From an uncultured Chloroflexaceae bacterium (lineage in GTDB: Bacteria > Chloroflexota > Chloroflexia > Chloroflexales > Chloroflexaceae): a stretch of DNA of 15,664 nt. Both the position numbers and the translations under genes were made by a program. The stretch spans positions 1-15,664 of the forward strand of contig CAKZQX010000352.1 of the NCBI GenBank assembly GCA_937141995.1. Direction: 5' to 3'. Below the pieces are notes generated by a model. It was given only the letters and a program-made list of their open reading frames with translations, made no database searches and was not told where the DNA came from. The first letter of the stretch is position 1. Each line of letters starts with the position of its first letter. Below, piece after piece: positions 1 through 6,756 of the stretch.

Positions 1-1205
1 TGTCCCCGCGCCTCCCGGATGCGCAGCGCTGCGTTCCAGTGCGCGACGGCCGCCTCCGACTCGCCGACGGATGCGTTCATATTGCCCAACCGCTGATGGG
101 TACGAGCCAGACCGACCTCGTCATTGACGCCCCGCGCCAGGCTTAACGCTTCCAGGTAACTGGCGCGCGCCCGATCACTATCGGTCAGCGCCTGCGCCGC
201 ATCGCCAATATTTGTCAGCGCCATAACCAGGCCGCGCTGGTTTTGCAACCCCTGCTCAAGTTCACGGACCTGCTCAAAATGGTAGAGTGCCTGCGCATGG
301 TTCTCCAGGCGGCTCTGGATGGTGCCCAGGATCGTGTGTGAACGCGCCTGGCCCACCCGGTCGTTCAGGTTATCCCGCAGGCGCAGCGCTTCCTGCGCAC
401 ACTGGAGCGCCTCACCAATCTGCCCCAGTTCGATATGCGACAGGCCCAACTTCTCGTAGAGCATTGCCTGCCCAATGCGGTTGCTTGAACCAATCTCAAG
501 TTTGAGCGCACGATGGTAGAGACTCATCGCCTCACGCCCGGCTCCCAGCACACGGTACACATCGCCAATGCCGGTACAGACCCGAGCCAGGCGAGCACGG
601 TTGTCCTGCGACATGTCCTGCGCCAATTCCAGTTGCTGAAATGCCTCCAGATGATGCCCCTGCAGTTGACGCACCTTCGCCAGATGAAAGCGGCTCTCCG
701 CTTCCAACTCGTGTATCTGGTGGCGCTCGGCCAGATATAACGCACGCAGCAACTCAGCCTCGGCAGCCGCGAGTTTGCCAATTTCCCGCTGCATACGCCC
801 GATAAACAGGTAGCTCCGGCCGCGCGCTTCGATATTGCCACGCTCTTCGGCCAGTCGCAGCAGCAGGCGGGCATATCCCAGCGCCTCGCGGTATTGCCCA
901 CCAAACTCCAACACGGCAATTGTAAGCGCATAGGCCCGCGTCTCGTAGGCCCGGCGCTCCAGTTGATCCAGCCGATCCAGCAGCGCCAGCACATGCTCGG
1001 CCCAGCGCCGCGCCTCCATAAAGGACAACTCGGCTACCCGCATTTCGGCAACTTCCAGGGCCGCGTCAATCGCTTCGCCATATGCGCCCGCCTGTTCCCA
1101 ATGCCATGCCAGGATCTCTCGCCAATTCTCCGGTGGATGCTCCGAGTGGGCATACTGACCAACCAGTTCCTCAGCGGTACGTCGATGAAAGACTTGAATA
1201 TCCAT
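1..1205 (-). CDS. TPR-repeat protein, 3' end cut by window edge; likely headless STAND/AAA-type regulator
   Basis: A frame stays open from ATG at 1205 to the left edge, giving 401 visible residues with no stop. Residues 1-75 (FHRRTAEEL, then WHWEQAG, then a helical stretch ending EARRWAEHVL) resemble the linker between the ATPase and the TPRs in STAND/AAA-type regulators, where LHRR..A..L is followed by A.H...AG. From about residue 85 onward there are repeated TPR helix pairs with roughly 40-residue spacing, for example GDVYRVLGAGREAMSLYHRAL (about 214-234), LGLSHIELGQIGEALQCAQEAL and LGTIQSRLENHAQALYHFEQV. TPRs of this kind bind proteins or peptides. No ATPase (Walker A/B) precedes them: only 84 nt separate the ATG from the murC stop, and I see no good Shine-Dalgarno. 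GTG at 1217 and TTG at 1214 are alternative starts. It may be a truncated pseudogene or a free TPR protein. The partner and function are unknown. Confidence 0.75.
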   Translation of the reverse strand, partial: MDIQVFHRRTAEELVGQYAHSEHPPENWREILAWHWEQAGAYGEAIDAALEVAEMRVAELSFMEARRWAEHVLALLDRLDQLERRAYETRAYALTIAVLEFGGQYREALGYARLLLRLAEERGNIEARGRSYLFIGRMQREIGKLAAAEAELLRALYLAERHQIHELEAESRFHLAKVRQLQGHHLEAFQQLELAQDMSQDNRARLARVCTGIGDVYRVLGAGREAMSLYHRALKLEIGSSNRIGQAMLYEKLGLSHIELGQIGEALQCAQEALRLRDNLNDRVGQARSHTILGTIQSRLENHAQALYHFEQVRELEQGLQNQRGLVMALTNIGDAAQALTDSDRARASYLEALSLARGVNDEVGLARTHQRLGNMNASVGESEAAVAHWNAALRIREARG

Positions 1206-1289
1206 AAAACTCAACACTTTAGTGATAGCGAACAGGGAACGGGCACGCCGTGACCTATCCTGAATGGGTAGACGACACCGCTGTCGCCG

Positions 1290-2708
1290 CTACGATTGCT
1301 TGCTTGCCTGAGCTTTTACCTGCTCACTTGCCTGTAAAAATGCCACGACGCCATCAGCAACCTGATTGCTATCCCCCGCGCCCAGCGTGAGCAACACATC
1401 GCCGGGTTGCAGCAACAACTGTACGGCAGTCGTTGCTTCTGGTACCGTGCCGACATAGGTAACGCACCGGGGGCGCGCCCGTCCAGCCCCGGCAACTGCA
1501 ATCTGTTCCGCCAGGTGTCGTGACAGCGTTGCCGCGTCGGTGCCGTCCGGGGGCGTCTCGCGCGCACCATAAATCGCCCCTACCAGCACCAGATCAACAT
1601 CGGCGAAAGCGGTCGGCCACTGCTCCAGCAACGCCAGAGTGCGACTGTAGGTATGTGGCTGCACATAGGCGACTATGCGCCGCGCGCCAAACCGTTGCCG
1701 TGCCGCCGCCAGCGTGGCGCGTACCTCGGTGGGATGGTGGGCATAATCGTCAATCACCGTCACGCCGGCCACCTCGCCCCGGGTTTCAAACCGGCGCGTG
1801 GTGCCGCGAAAACTTTCCAGCGCTGCGGCAACAACGGTGGCATCAAGCCCTAGCAGATCGGCCACCCCCAGCGCGGCCAGCGCATTCTGCACATTGTGCA
1901 ACCCCGGCACGGCCAGCGACCAGCGATAGTCACCCAGCGCCCACTGCCCACCGACCAGCGACCAATACTGGTTATCCAGCAAGACCGCGCGGTAGGTGTT
2001 GGACTCCTCCAGGCCATAGGTCAGCAGTCGCGCCGGACTCTGCACAAACGAAATCTGCTGCAAGCCCGCTCCCGTATCGCCACAGGCAAGCAGCGCCGTC
2101 TGCGTCTGAGCTGCAAACTGGGTAAATGCGGCATAGTACGCAGATGCATCCACATAAACGTCGGGATGATCCCATTCCGCATTGGTAATAACCGCGATAT
2201 CGGGTGTCAATGCCAGAAAGGTTTGAGCATACTCATCCGCCTCGATAACCAGCGGTGCCGCGGGATCGCCCCAGCGCGCATTCGTTCCCAGATCGGGCGC
2301 TTCACTACCGATTAAGAAGCCGGGGTTCATCCCGGCGCGTGTAAGAACAAAAGCAATCATCGCGGTCGTGGTCGTCTTGCCGTGCGTCCCGGCAATCGCA
2401 ATAATCTGCCGCTGTTGGGACCAGTCCCGCCAGAGGTCGGCGCGCCGGCAAACCGGAATGCCGGCAGCGCGCGCGGCCTGTACCTCGGGATGATCATCGC
2501 GGGCGGCGGACGTTGCAACCAGGATGTCGGCCCCGGCACCGTAGGCCGGATCATGCCCGACATACACAGTAACGCCCCGACTTTCCAGCAGCGCGGTCAA
2601 CTGATTTGCCTGCTGATCCGAGCCGCTGACGCGATGCCCCTGGTCGAGCAGAATATTGGCAATAGCGCTCATTCCGGAGCCCGCAATGCCAACAATATGG
2701 TAATGCAT
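1290..2708 (-). CDS. murC: UDP-N-acetylmuramate--L-alanine ligase MurC
   Basis: MurC adds L-alanine to UDP-MurNAc using ATP in the cytoplasm, the first amino-acid step of peptidoglycan precursor synthesis. The 472-residue product has the full family layout. The N-terminal UDP-binding motif is GIAGSGMSAIA (7-17) and the P-loop is GTHGKTTTT (107-115). The central-domain motifs are EADEY (156-160) and NAEWDHPDVY (176-185). HNVQN (271-275) and RRFE (305-308) follow, and the C-terminal domain has DDYAHHPTEV (320-329). The start is set at ATG 2708 because MHYHIVGIAG is the conserved N-terminus; an upstream extension to 2759 would run into the preceding gene. The upstream gene's stop lies 7 nt away and overlaps an AGGTGG that may be the ribosome binding site, though its 3-nt spacing is short. 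It is the last recognisable cell-wall gene of the cluster, and murB does not follow it. Confidence 0.97.
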   Translation of the reverse strand: MHYHIVGIAGSGMSAIANILLDQGHRVSGSDQQANQLTALLESRGVTVYVGHDPAYGAGADILVATSAARDDHPEVQAARAAGIPVCRRADLWRDWSQQRQIIAIAGTHGKTTTTAMIAFVLTRAGMNPGFLIGSEAPDLGTNARWGDPAAPLVIEADEYAQTFLALTPDIAVITNAEWDHPDVYVDASAYYAAFTQFAAQTQTALLACGDTGAGLQQISFVQSPARLLTYGLEESNTYRAVLLDNQYWSLVGGQWALGDYRWSLAVPGLHNVQNALAALGVADLLGLDATVVAAALESFRGTTRRFETRGEVAGVTVIDDYAHHPTEVRATLAAARQRFGARRIVAYVQPHTYSRTLALLEQWPTAFADVDLVLVGAIYGARETPPDGTDAATLSRHLAEQIAVAGAGRARPRCVTYVGTVPEATTAVQLLLQPGDVLLTLGAGDSNQVADGVVAFLQASEQVKAQASKQS

Positions 2709-2715
2709 AGGCCAC

Positions 2716-3318
2716 CTATGGTTTCCAGACCTGATTGAAGCGCAAGAGAATAATAACAACTAACAAGATAAAAAACGCCGTAATCGTTGATGGGATAATC
2801 CCAGAAAAATCCGGAAAGGCATTCAGTGCGGCAATCACTGGATTCGGCAGCCCCAGTGTGCCGGCTGTTTGTGCCCAGAATGTCGCTATGGCGCTGATGG
2901 CGAGTACCCCGATATACAGTCCGGTCAGCGCGCCGAGTAACTCCATCTTGCGATCACCCGGCTTGACTTTGGCTTCCCAGGGCCAGCTATACCCAATGCC
3001 GACCGCCAGCAGCGCAACGAAGACCAGTACCCGCAGGAGCAGCGGTGACTGAAAATTATCCGGAATCAGTGGGTCGAACTGACCGACCGCCCCAGGGTCC
3101 TGACCCAGGGCGAATGCACCAAGACGGGGCAGATTGGTATATACCCGGTTGACAAATCCGACCAGAAACCCACCCGCCGAGACGGTAAGCAGGTACGCGA
3201 CCGTGGTGAACAGCGCGATACTAAGCATGAAGCGGAAGCCACGTTTCCAACCAAGGTACGTCAACCAGATGAGGATAATTGTTGCGACAATTCCACTTCC
3301 CAGGTCAATCGTGATCAT
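2716..3318 (-). CDS. multi-pass membrane protein, CvpA-like
   Basis: A 200-residue hydrophobic protein lies between murG and murC. Five likely membrane spans are visible, at about 9-25, 31-55, 93-112, 126-149 and 176-194. The motif GWKRGFRFML after the first span resembles the G.(R/K)G.. turn of CvpA/colicin V production family proteins, which are membrane proteins of poorly defined role. A loop at about 60-92 is rich in Pro, Asp and Gly. The start at 3318 is well supported: ATG overlaps the murG stop as ATGA, and AGGAG at 3328-3332 lies 9 nt upstream. That suggests translational coupling with murG. It is not a standard dcw gene, but its tight packing suggests co-expression and perhaps a part in lipid II handling or division. 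The family assignment is tentative and no catalytic residues are recognisable. Confidence 0.8.
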   Translation of the reverse strand: MITIDLGSGIVATIILIWLTYLGWKRGFRFMLSIALFTTVAYLLTVSAGGFLVGFVNRVYTNLPRLGAFALGQDPGAVGQFDPLIPDNFQSPLLLRVLVFVALLAVGIGYSWPWEAKVKPGDRKMELLGALTGLYIGVLAISAIATFWAQTAGTLGLPNPVIAALNAFPDFSGIIPSTITAFFILLVVIILLRFNQVWKP

Positions 3319-4556
3319 GCTGATCTTCTCCTGGCTGCTAACTCGATCAGAAGCGCAGCCAATTGTCGGGCTGCATCGGGACGTGCCAGCGCCCGGCTGC
3401 ACTCTGCCATGCGTCTACGTTCCGGGATATCTTCGTTCTTGAGCAACCGCGCCAGGTGCTGAAAGAGTGGTCCCTCCTGGGGTTCACCTGCTCCCAGCAT
3501 CGCGGCATCGGCTATTTTCACGGCGGCACCATGGCGCACCAGATAATCGGCGTTCTCGTCCTGATGAACATACGGGTAGGGCACCAGCACGGCGGGCAAC
3601 CCGGCCGCGGGGAGTTCGGCCATGGTCGAGGCCCCACTCCGGCAGAGCGCCAGATCGGCTGCGCCAAATGCCTGCACCATCGTCGGCGCCGGGGTACTTC
3701 CCTGTTCCCCCTGCACGGCCTGCCGGCTCTCCAGGTATGGGTAGAGCCGGTAGCGCGCCTGAAGCGGCGCTTCCAGCCGGTCGGCGGCGGCACGGAGCCG
3801 GCTTTCGTCACCTTCGCGCCCACACACATGAATAATCTGCGTAACCTTGAGCAGATCGGGCAGCAGCGCCTCAACTGCGCGGTTGATACTGCGTGCGCCC
3901 AGACTACCGCCATACACGAACAACACCGGCAGATCGGCCTGTAAACCAAAGGCGACCCGGCAATCCGCCTGATCCTGCTTAAACAACTCCGCACGCACCG
4001 GATAGCCCGTGACCCGCAGCGCCGCGTCGGACCGTTTCAGGTAAGGCCGCGAGTCGGCCACATTGCAGGCAACCAGCGTTGCCAGGCGCGCCAGAAACCC
4101 CACGGCCATGCCGGGGACAACATCGGGCAGGTAGATCATCGTCGGCACCCGTGCCAGACGCGCCGCCAGAAAGAGCGGCACACACACATACCCCCCGGTC
4201 CCCAGGATTGCGCCCGGTTGCAACGTGCGCAACAATTGGTAAGCCGCGCCGACACCCGCCAGCATAACCATTATCCCCCGTGTCAATGCCAGTGGCCCCC
4301 GTCCGCGCAGCGCCGATGCCGGAATAGCGTGATAGGTCAGATCACTCTCGCGCCGGATAATTTTTCGCTCCATTCCGGCAGGACTCCCGATGTAGATCAG
4401 ATCCGGCAAAGCACCGTTCGCCGGCCCCGGCTCAACGTTTGCTCGTAGCGCGGCTGCGACGGCCAGTGCCGGATAGACGTGACCGCCCGTGCCCCCTCCA
4501 GCGAGACAGAGCATCGAAGAATGCGAGGGCGGGTGAACGGCGGAGCCACGGGACAT
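3315..4556 (-). CDS. murG: lipid II synthase MurG (UDP-GlcNAc:lipid I GlcNAc transferase)
   Basis: MurG is a GT28 glycosyltransferase on the inner face of the membrane that transfers GlcNAc to lipid I to make lipid II. The 413-residue product shows the N-terminal GGGTGGH loop (20-26), GTGGYVC (119-125), YGGSLGARSIN (215-225), the UDP-GlcNAc-binding region CRSGASTMAEL (305-315) and the HQDENA segment (331-336). The start ATG 4556 is chosen over a later ATG at 4514 because GAGGAG lies exactly 7 nt upstream of it, whereas 4514 has no Shine-Dalgarno. This start gives a 125-nt overlap with the end of ftsW in another frame. The 3' end overlaps the CvpA-like gene as ATGA. The first 14 residues before the conserved core are a short polar leader. 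Confidence 0.96.
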   Translation of the reverse strand: MSRGSAVHPPSHSSMLCLAGGGTGGHVYPALAVAAALRANVEPGPANGALPDLIYIGSPAGMERKIIRRESDLTYHAIPASALRGRGPLALTRGIMVMLAGVGAAYQLLRTLQPGAILGTGGYVCVPLFLAARLARVPTMIYLPDVVPGMAVGFLARLATLVACNVADSRPYLKRSDAALRVTGYPVRAELFKQDQADCRVAFGLQADLPVLFVYGGSLGARSINRAVEALLPDLLKVTQIIHVCGREGDESRLRAAADRLEAPLQARYRLYPYLESRQAVQGEQGSTPAPTMVQAFGAADLALCRSGASTMAELPAAGLPAVLVPYPYVHQDENADYLVRHGAAVKIADAAMLGAGEPQEGPLFQHLARLLKNEDIPERRRMAECSRALARPDAARQLAALLIELAARRRSA

Positions 4557-5688
4557 CGGATGTCTCCTCAACTTGCTGTTTGACCGTGTGACGCGAGATG
4601 TTCAGTAAGATACCGGTACTCGCCATACACATAATAAGCGACGTACTTCCATATGAAAGAAACGGCAGTGTCAGACCAGTAAACGGCACCAGCGAGGTTA
4701 CGACAGCAATGTTCAGCAATGCCTGAAAAACCAACCAGGATGTAATCCCGACTGCAACCAGAGATGAGAACGCATCGGGGGCATGCGTAGCGATATGATA
4801 ACCCCGGTAGGCAATAACCAGAAATGCTATCAGCACCAGCACCGTACCAATCAGCCCTAACTCCTCGCCGATGATTGCAAAGATCGTATCGGTGTGCGCC
4901 TGCGGCAGCCAGTGAAACTTCTGGCGCGACTGACCCAGACCCTCGCCAAAGACGCCGCCGCTCCCCAGCGCATAAAGCGCATGAATGGGTTGGTACCCCG
5001 CGCCACTGTAATGCTCCCAGGGATCGATAAAGGCTGCAATCCGGCTATTCTGAACACCGACCAGTTCAATCAGCGCCCAGAATGCAACCACGCCTAACCC
5101 GGCAGCCACCAGGACATGTATCAGGCTCGCACCTGCGGCAAAATAGATAATACCGGCAATCAGCACCAGCACCACCGTCGTCCCCAGGTCCGGCTCCAGC
5201 ATCACCAGGCCACAGACAAGCCCCAGCATCACCGAGAAGGGTATCAAGCCATAGGTAACATTCCTGACCTTCTCACCGCGCCGCGAAAGCCAGTCGGCAA
5301 AATAGACAATCAAGCCAAGTTTGGCAACCTCGGACGGCTGCATACTGAAGAGCCCATTACCAAAGCGAATCCAGGCCCGCGAGTTATTGACGGTTGTGAT
5401 TGACGCCGGCAGCACCAGCACCAGCACCAGCAGCACCAGCGTGACGCCCATCAGTGGCACCGAGACGCGCCGCCAGAAACGGTAGTCGATCCGCTGCGTG
5501 AAGAGTAACCCGGCAGTACCAATTACGGCACCGGCAAACTGCCGCAGCAGATAGTAGAACTGCGTGTCATGCAGCGTAAATGCCTCGACAAAGCTGGCAC
5601 TATAAACCATCACCAGACCCAGCGCGACCAGAATACTCACGGTCGTCAGCAGGATATAGTCCGGTTTGCGTGTACTCCTGTCAAACAT
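4432..5688 (-). CDS. ftsW: division-type SEDS glycosyltransferase FtsW
   Basis: FtsW is the SEDS-family peptidoglycan polymerase that works with FtsI at the septum. The 418-residue product is highly hydrophobic with about ten spans. It shows MVYSAS (27-32), RAWIRFGNGLFSMQPSEVAK (104-123), EPDLGT (165-170), the periplasmic loop motif HWLPQAHTDTIF (259-270) with the essential Asp at 267, and PFTGLTLPFLSYGSTSL (335-351). The division subtype is inferred from its place in the dcw cluster. ATG 5688 has only a weak purine stretch (GAGAAA) upstream and follows the rhomboid stop by 65 nt. The C-terminal tail (about 378-418) is Arg/Ser-rich, cytoplasmic, and lies entirely in the region overlapping murG, so it may be a low-constraint extension. 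Confidence 0.96.
   Translation of the reverse strand: MFDRSTRKPDYILLTTVSILVALGLVMVYSASFVEAFTLHDTQFYYLLRQFAGAVIGTAGLLFTQRIDYRFWRRVSVPLMGVTLVLLVLVLVLPASITTVNNSRAWIRFGNGLFSMQPSEVAKLGLIVYFADWLSRRGEKVRNVTYGLIPFSVMLGLVCGLVMLEPDLGTTVVLVLIAGIIYFAAGASLIHVLVAAGLGVVAFWALIELVGVQNSRIAAFIDPWEHYSGAGYQPIHALYALGSGGVFGEGLGQSRQKFHWLPQAHTDTIFAIIGEELGLIGTVLVLIAFLVIAYRGYHIATHAPDAFSSLVAVGITSWLVFQALLNIAVVTSLVPFTGLTLPFLSYGSTSLIMCMASTGILLNISRHTVKQQVEETSDVPWLRRSPALAFFDALSRWRGHGRSRLSGTGRRSRATSKR
4564..4569 (-). promoter_or_regulatory. murG ribosome binding site inside ftsW
   Basis: GAGGAG on the minus strand, 7 nt before ATG 4556, lies within the ftsW coding sequence. It decides the murG start and implies that murG initiation happens while ribosomes are still finishing ftsW. 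Confidence 0.8.
5410..5439 (-). repeat. CTGGTG hexamer micro-repeat within ftsW
   Basis: On the plus strand three perfect CAGCAC units are followed by degenerate ones. On the coding strand these read as Leu-Val codons in a transmembrane helix (about residues 84-93). It is a simple-sequence tract in coding DNA whose 6-bp unit would preserve the frame if it slipped. Confidence 0.6.
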
Positions 5689-5753
5689 AGCTGTTTCTCG
5701 GTAATCCCTGGTAACCCGTACTCCGGTAGGGACGAACGATATTGCGCCCCGAC

Positions 5754-6578
5754 TTAAATCACAATGGTCAACATGGTCAGCAACACAAACAACCCGGCGA
5801 CTCCAACCCAGCCAAACGTATGAAACTGCCGCGCCACCACCGGCGGGTAGAGACGGCGGTCGATAACATATCGGGGGGCCAGCAGCACACCCGCCAGAAT
5901 ACCGCCGATCAAGCCGCCGATGTGCGCATAGTTATCGATTACACCGCTTGCGCCGAAGCCAATCGCCAGGTTAATCACGACAATAAAAATCATACTCTGG
6001 AGTTGCGCCCGACCGGCATCGCCCAGCACATCACGAGACAGGTAGAAGAACGCACCCAGCGCGCCCACCAACCCAAAGATGGCCCCACTTGCGCCGACCG
6101 ACGGACTGGGTGAGAAGGCATAGGAGGCGACACTCCCCGCCAATCCGGCCACAAAGTAGAGCGCCAGAAAGCGCAGTGTACCAAAGATGCGCTCGGTTTC
6201 GGGACCCAGCACAAACAGCGCATAGCCGTTAAAAAAGATATGCAGCAACCCGCCATGCAAAAACATCGCCGTCACCAGTCGCCAGTACTGTCCCTGATCA
6301 ATCAGGCTGTTCTGCTTCCACCCCAGGATGAGCAGGGCACAGTTGTAGGTATCGAGTGGCGCGCATGACCGTGGGTCCAGGATGAAACTCAGCAGATTGC
6401 TGACCAGAAAGAGCAGAATATTTATCGCCAGCAACACCCAGACAGCGCGCGGCTGTCCGGTAGGCAAGCGCACCCGCACCTCCTGCTGCGGTGGGATCGG
6501 ACGCGCCTCACTAGAGGGCGAGTCCCCCCGATTCTCCTCTGGATAACGCGGTTCAAACCTCAGTCGTACATCTTCCAA
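5754..6578 (-). CDS. rhomboid-family intramembrane serine protease
   Basis: Rhomboids cut transmembrane substrates inside the bilayer. The 274-residue product has a 40-residue polar Pro/Glu/Arg-rich cytoplasmic N-terminus and then a six-to-seven-span core. The family signature is complete: WR (99-100), HGG.LH....N (108-117), GASGAIFG with the nucleophile Ser164, and the partner His219 in NYAHIGG. The L1 loop has a Cys pair (72 and 80) that could form an extracytoplasmic disulfide. The start is uncertain because the frame has no ATG or GTG. TTG 6578 is preferred since codons upstream of it (AGA AGA, TGT, AAT) look non-coding; TTG 6659 would add 27 residues. A rhomboid is not a usual dcw member. 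It lies between murD and ftsW, just downstream of repeat copy A. Its substrate is unknown. Confidence 0.92.
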   Translation of the reverse strand: MEDVRLRFEPRYPEENRGDSPSSEARPIPPQQEVRVRLPTGQPRAVWVLLAINILLFLVSNLLSFILDPRSCAPLDTYNCALLILGWKQNSLIDQGQYWRLVTAMFLHGGLLHIFFNGYALFVLGPETERIFGTLRFLALYFVAGLAGSVASYAFSPSPSVGASGAIFGLVGALGAFFYLSRDVLGDAGRAQLQSMIFIVVINLAIGFGASGVIDNYAHIGGLIGGILAGVLLAPRYVIDRRLYPPVVARQFHTFGWVGVAGLFVLLTMLTIVI

Positions 6579-6643
6579 AACACAATCCCAATCATTTTGT
6601 CTTCTGTTCTTTACCCAAGTTACGCGGTGTAGCTTATTTCGGT

Positions 6644-6734
6644 CCGTTGACCGACGCAAACGTCAGCTTCGCCTGCGGCAGCATGGTACGTTTTTATCTT
6701 TTCCACCCTGCCGGAGGCGACATGTCCTTCCAGG
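6644..6734. repeat. dispersed intergenic repeat, copy A (12-bp inverted arms)
   Basis: This repeat lies in the murD-rhomboid gap. The arms CGCCTGCGGCAG (6670-6681) and CTGCCGGAGGCG (6708-6719) are inverted repeats matching at 11 of 12 positions around a 26-nt loop. The left arm plus loop (6670-6700) matches copy B (11164-11194) at all but one position, and the right arm with its flank TCCTTCCAGG is also shared. Weaker homology extends left to CCGTTGACC (6644-6652). The region is not coding. It resembles a REP or MITE-like element, but no transposase is present in the window. Confidence 0.8.
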
Positions 6735-6756
6735 CTCGTCTTCTTTAGATAATATA

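Noticed and set aside
524..994. Long minus-strand frame rich in Cys, Arg and Trp
   Set aside because: It is a different frame of the TPR gene; the TPR frame shows clear repeat structure, while this one has no family features.
1273..1286. CGACA/TGTCG hairpin just after murC
   Set aside because: Only a 5-bp stem with no T-run; too weak to call a terminator.
1520..2125. Long plus-strand frame opposite murC
   Set aside because: Composition (Pro/Arg/Ala) is that of an antisense shadow of a GC-rich gene; no start signals or motifs.
4900..4920. A third copy of the 12-mer CGCCTGCGGCAG within ftsW
   Set aside because: It encodes LPQA of the conserved HWLPQAHTD motif, has no partner arm or loop homology, and is a chance match.
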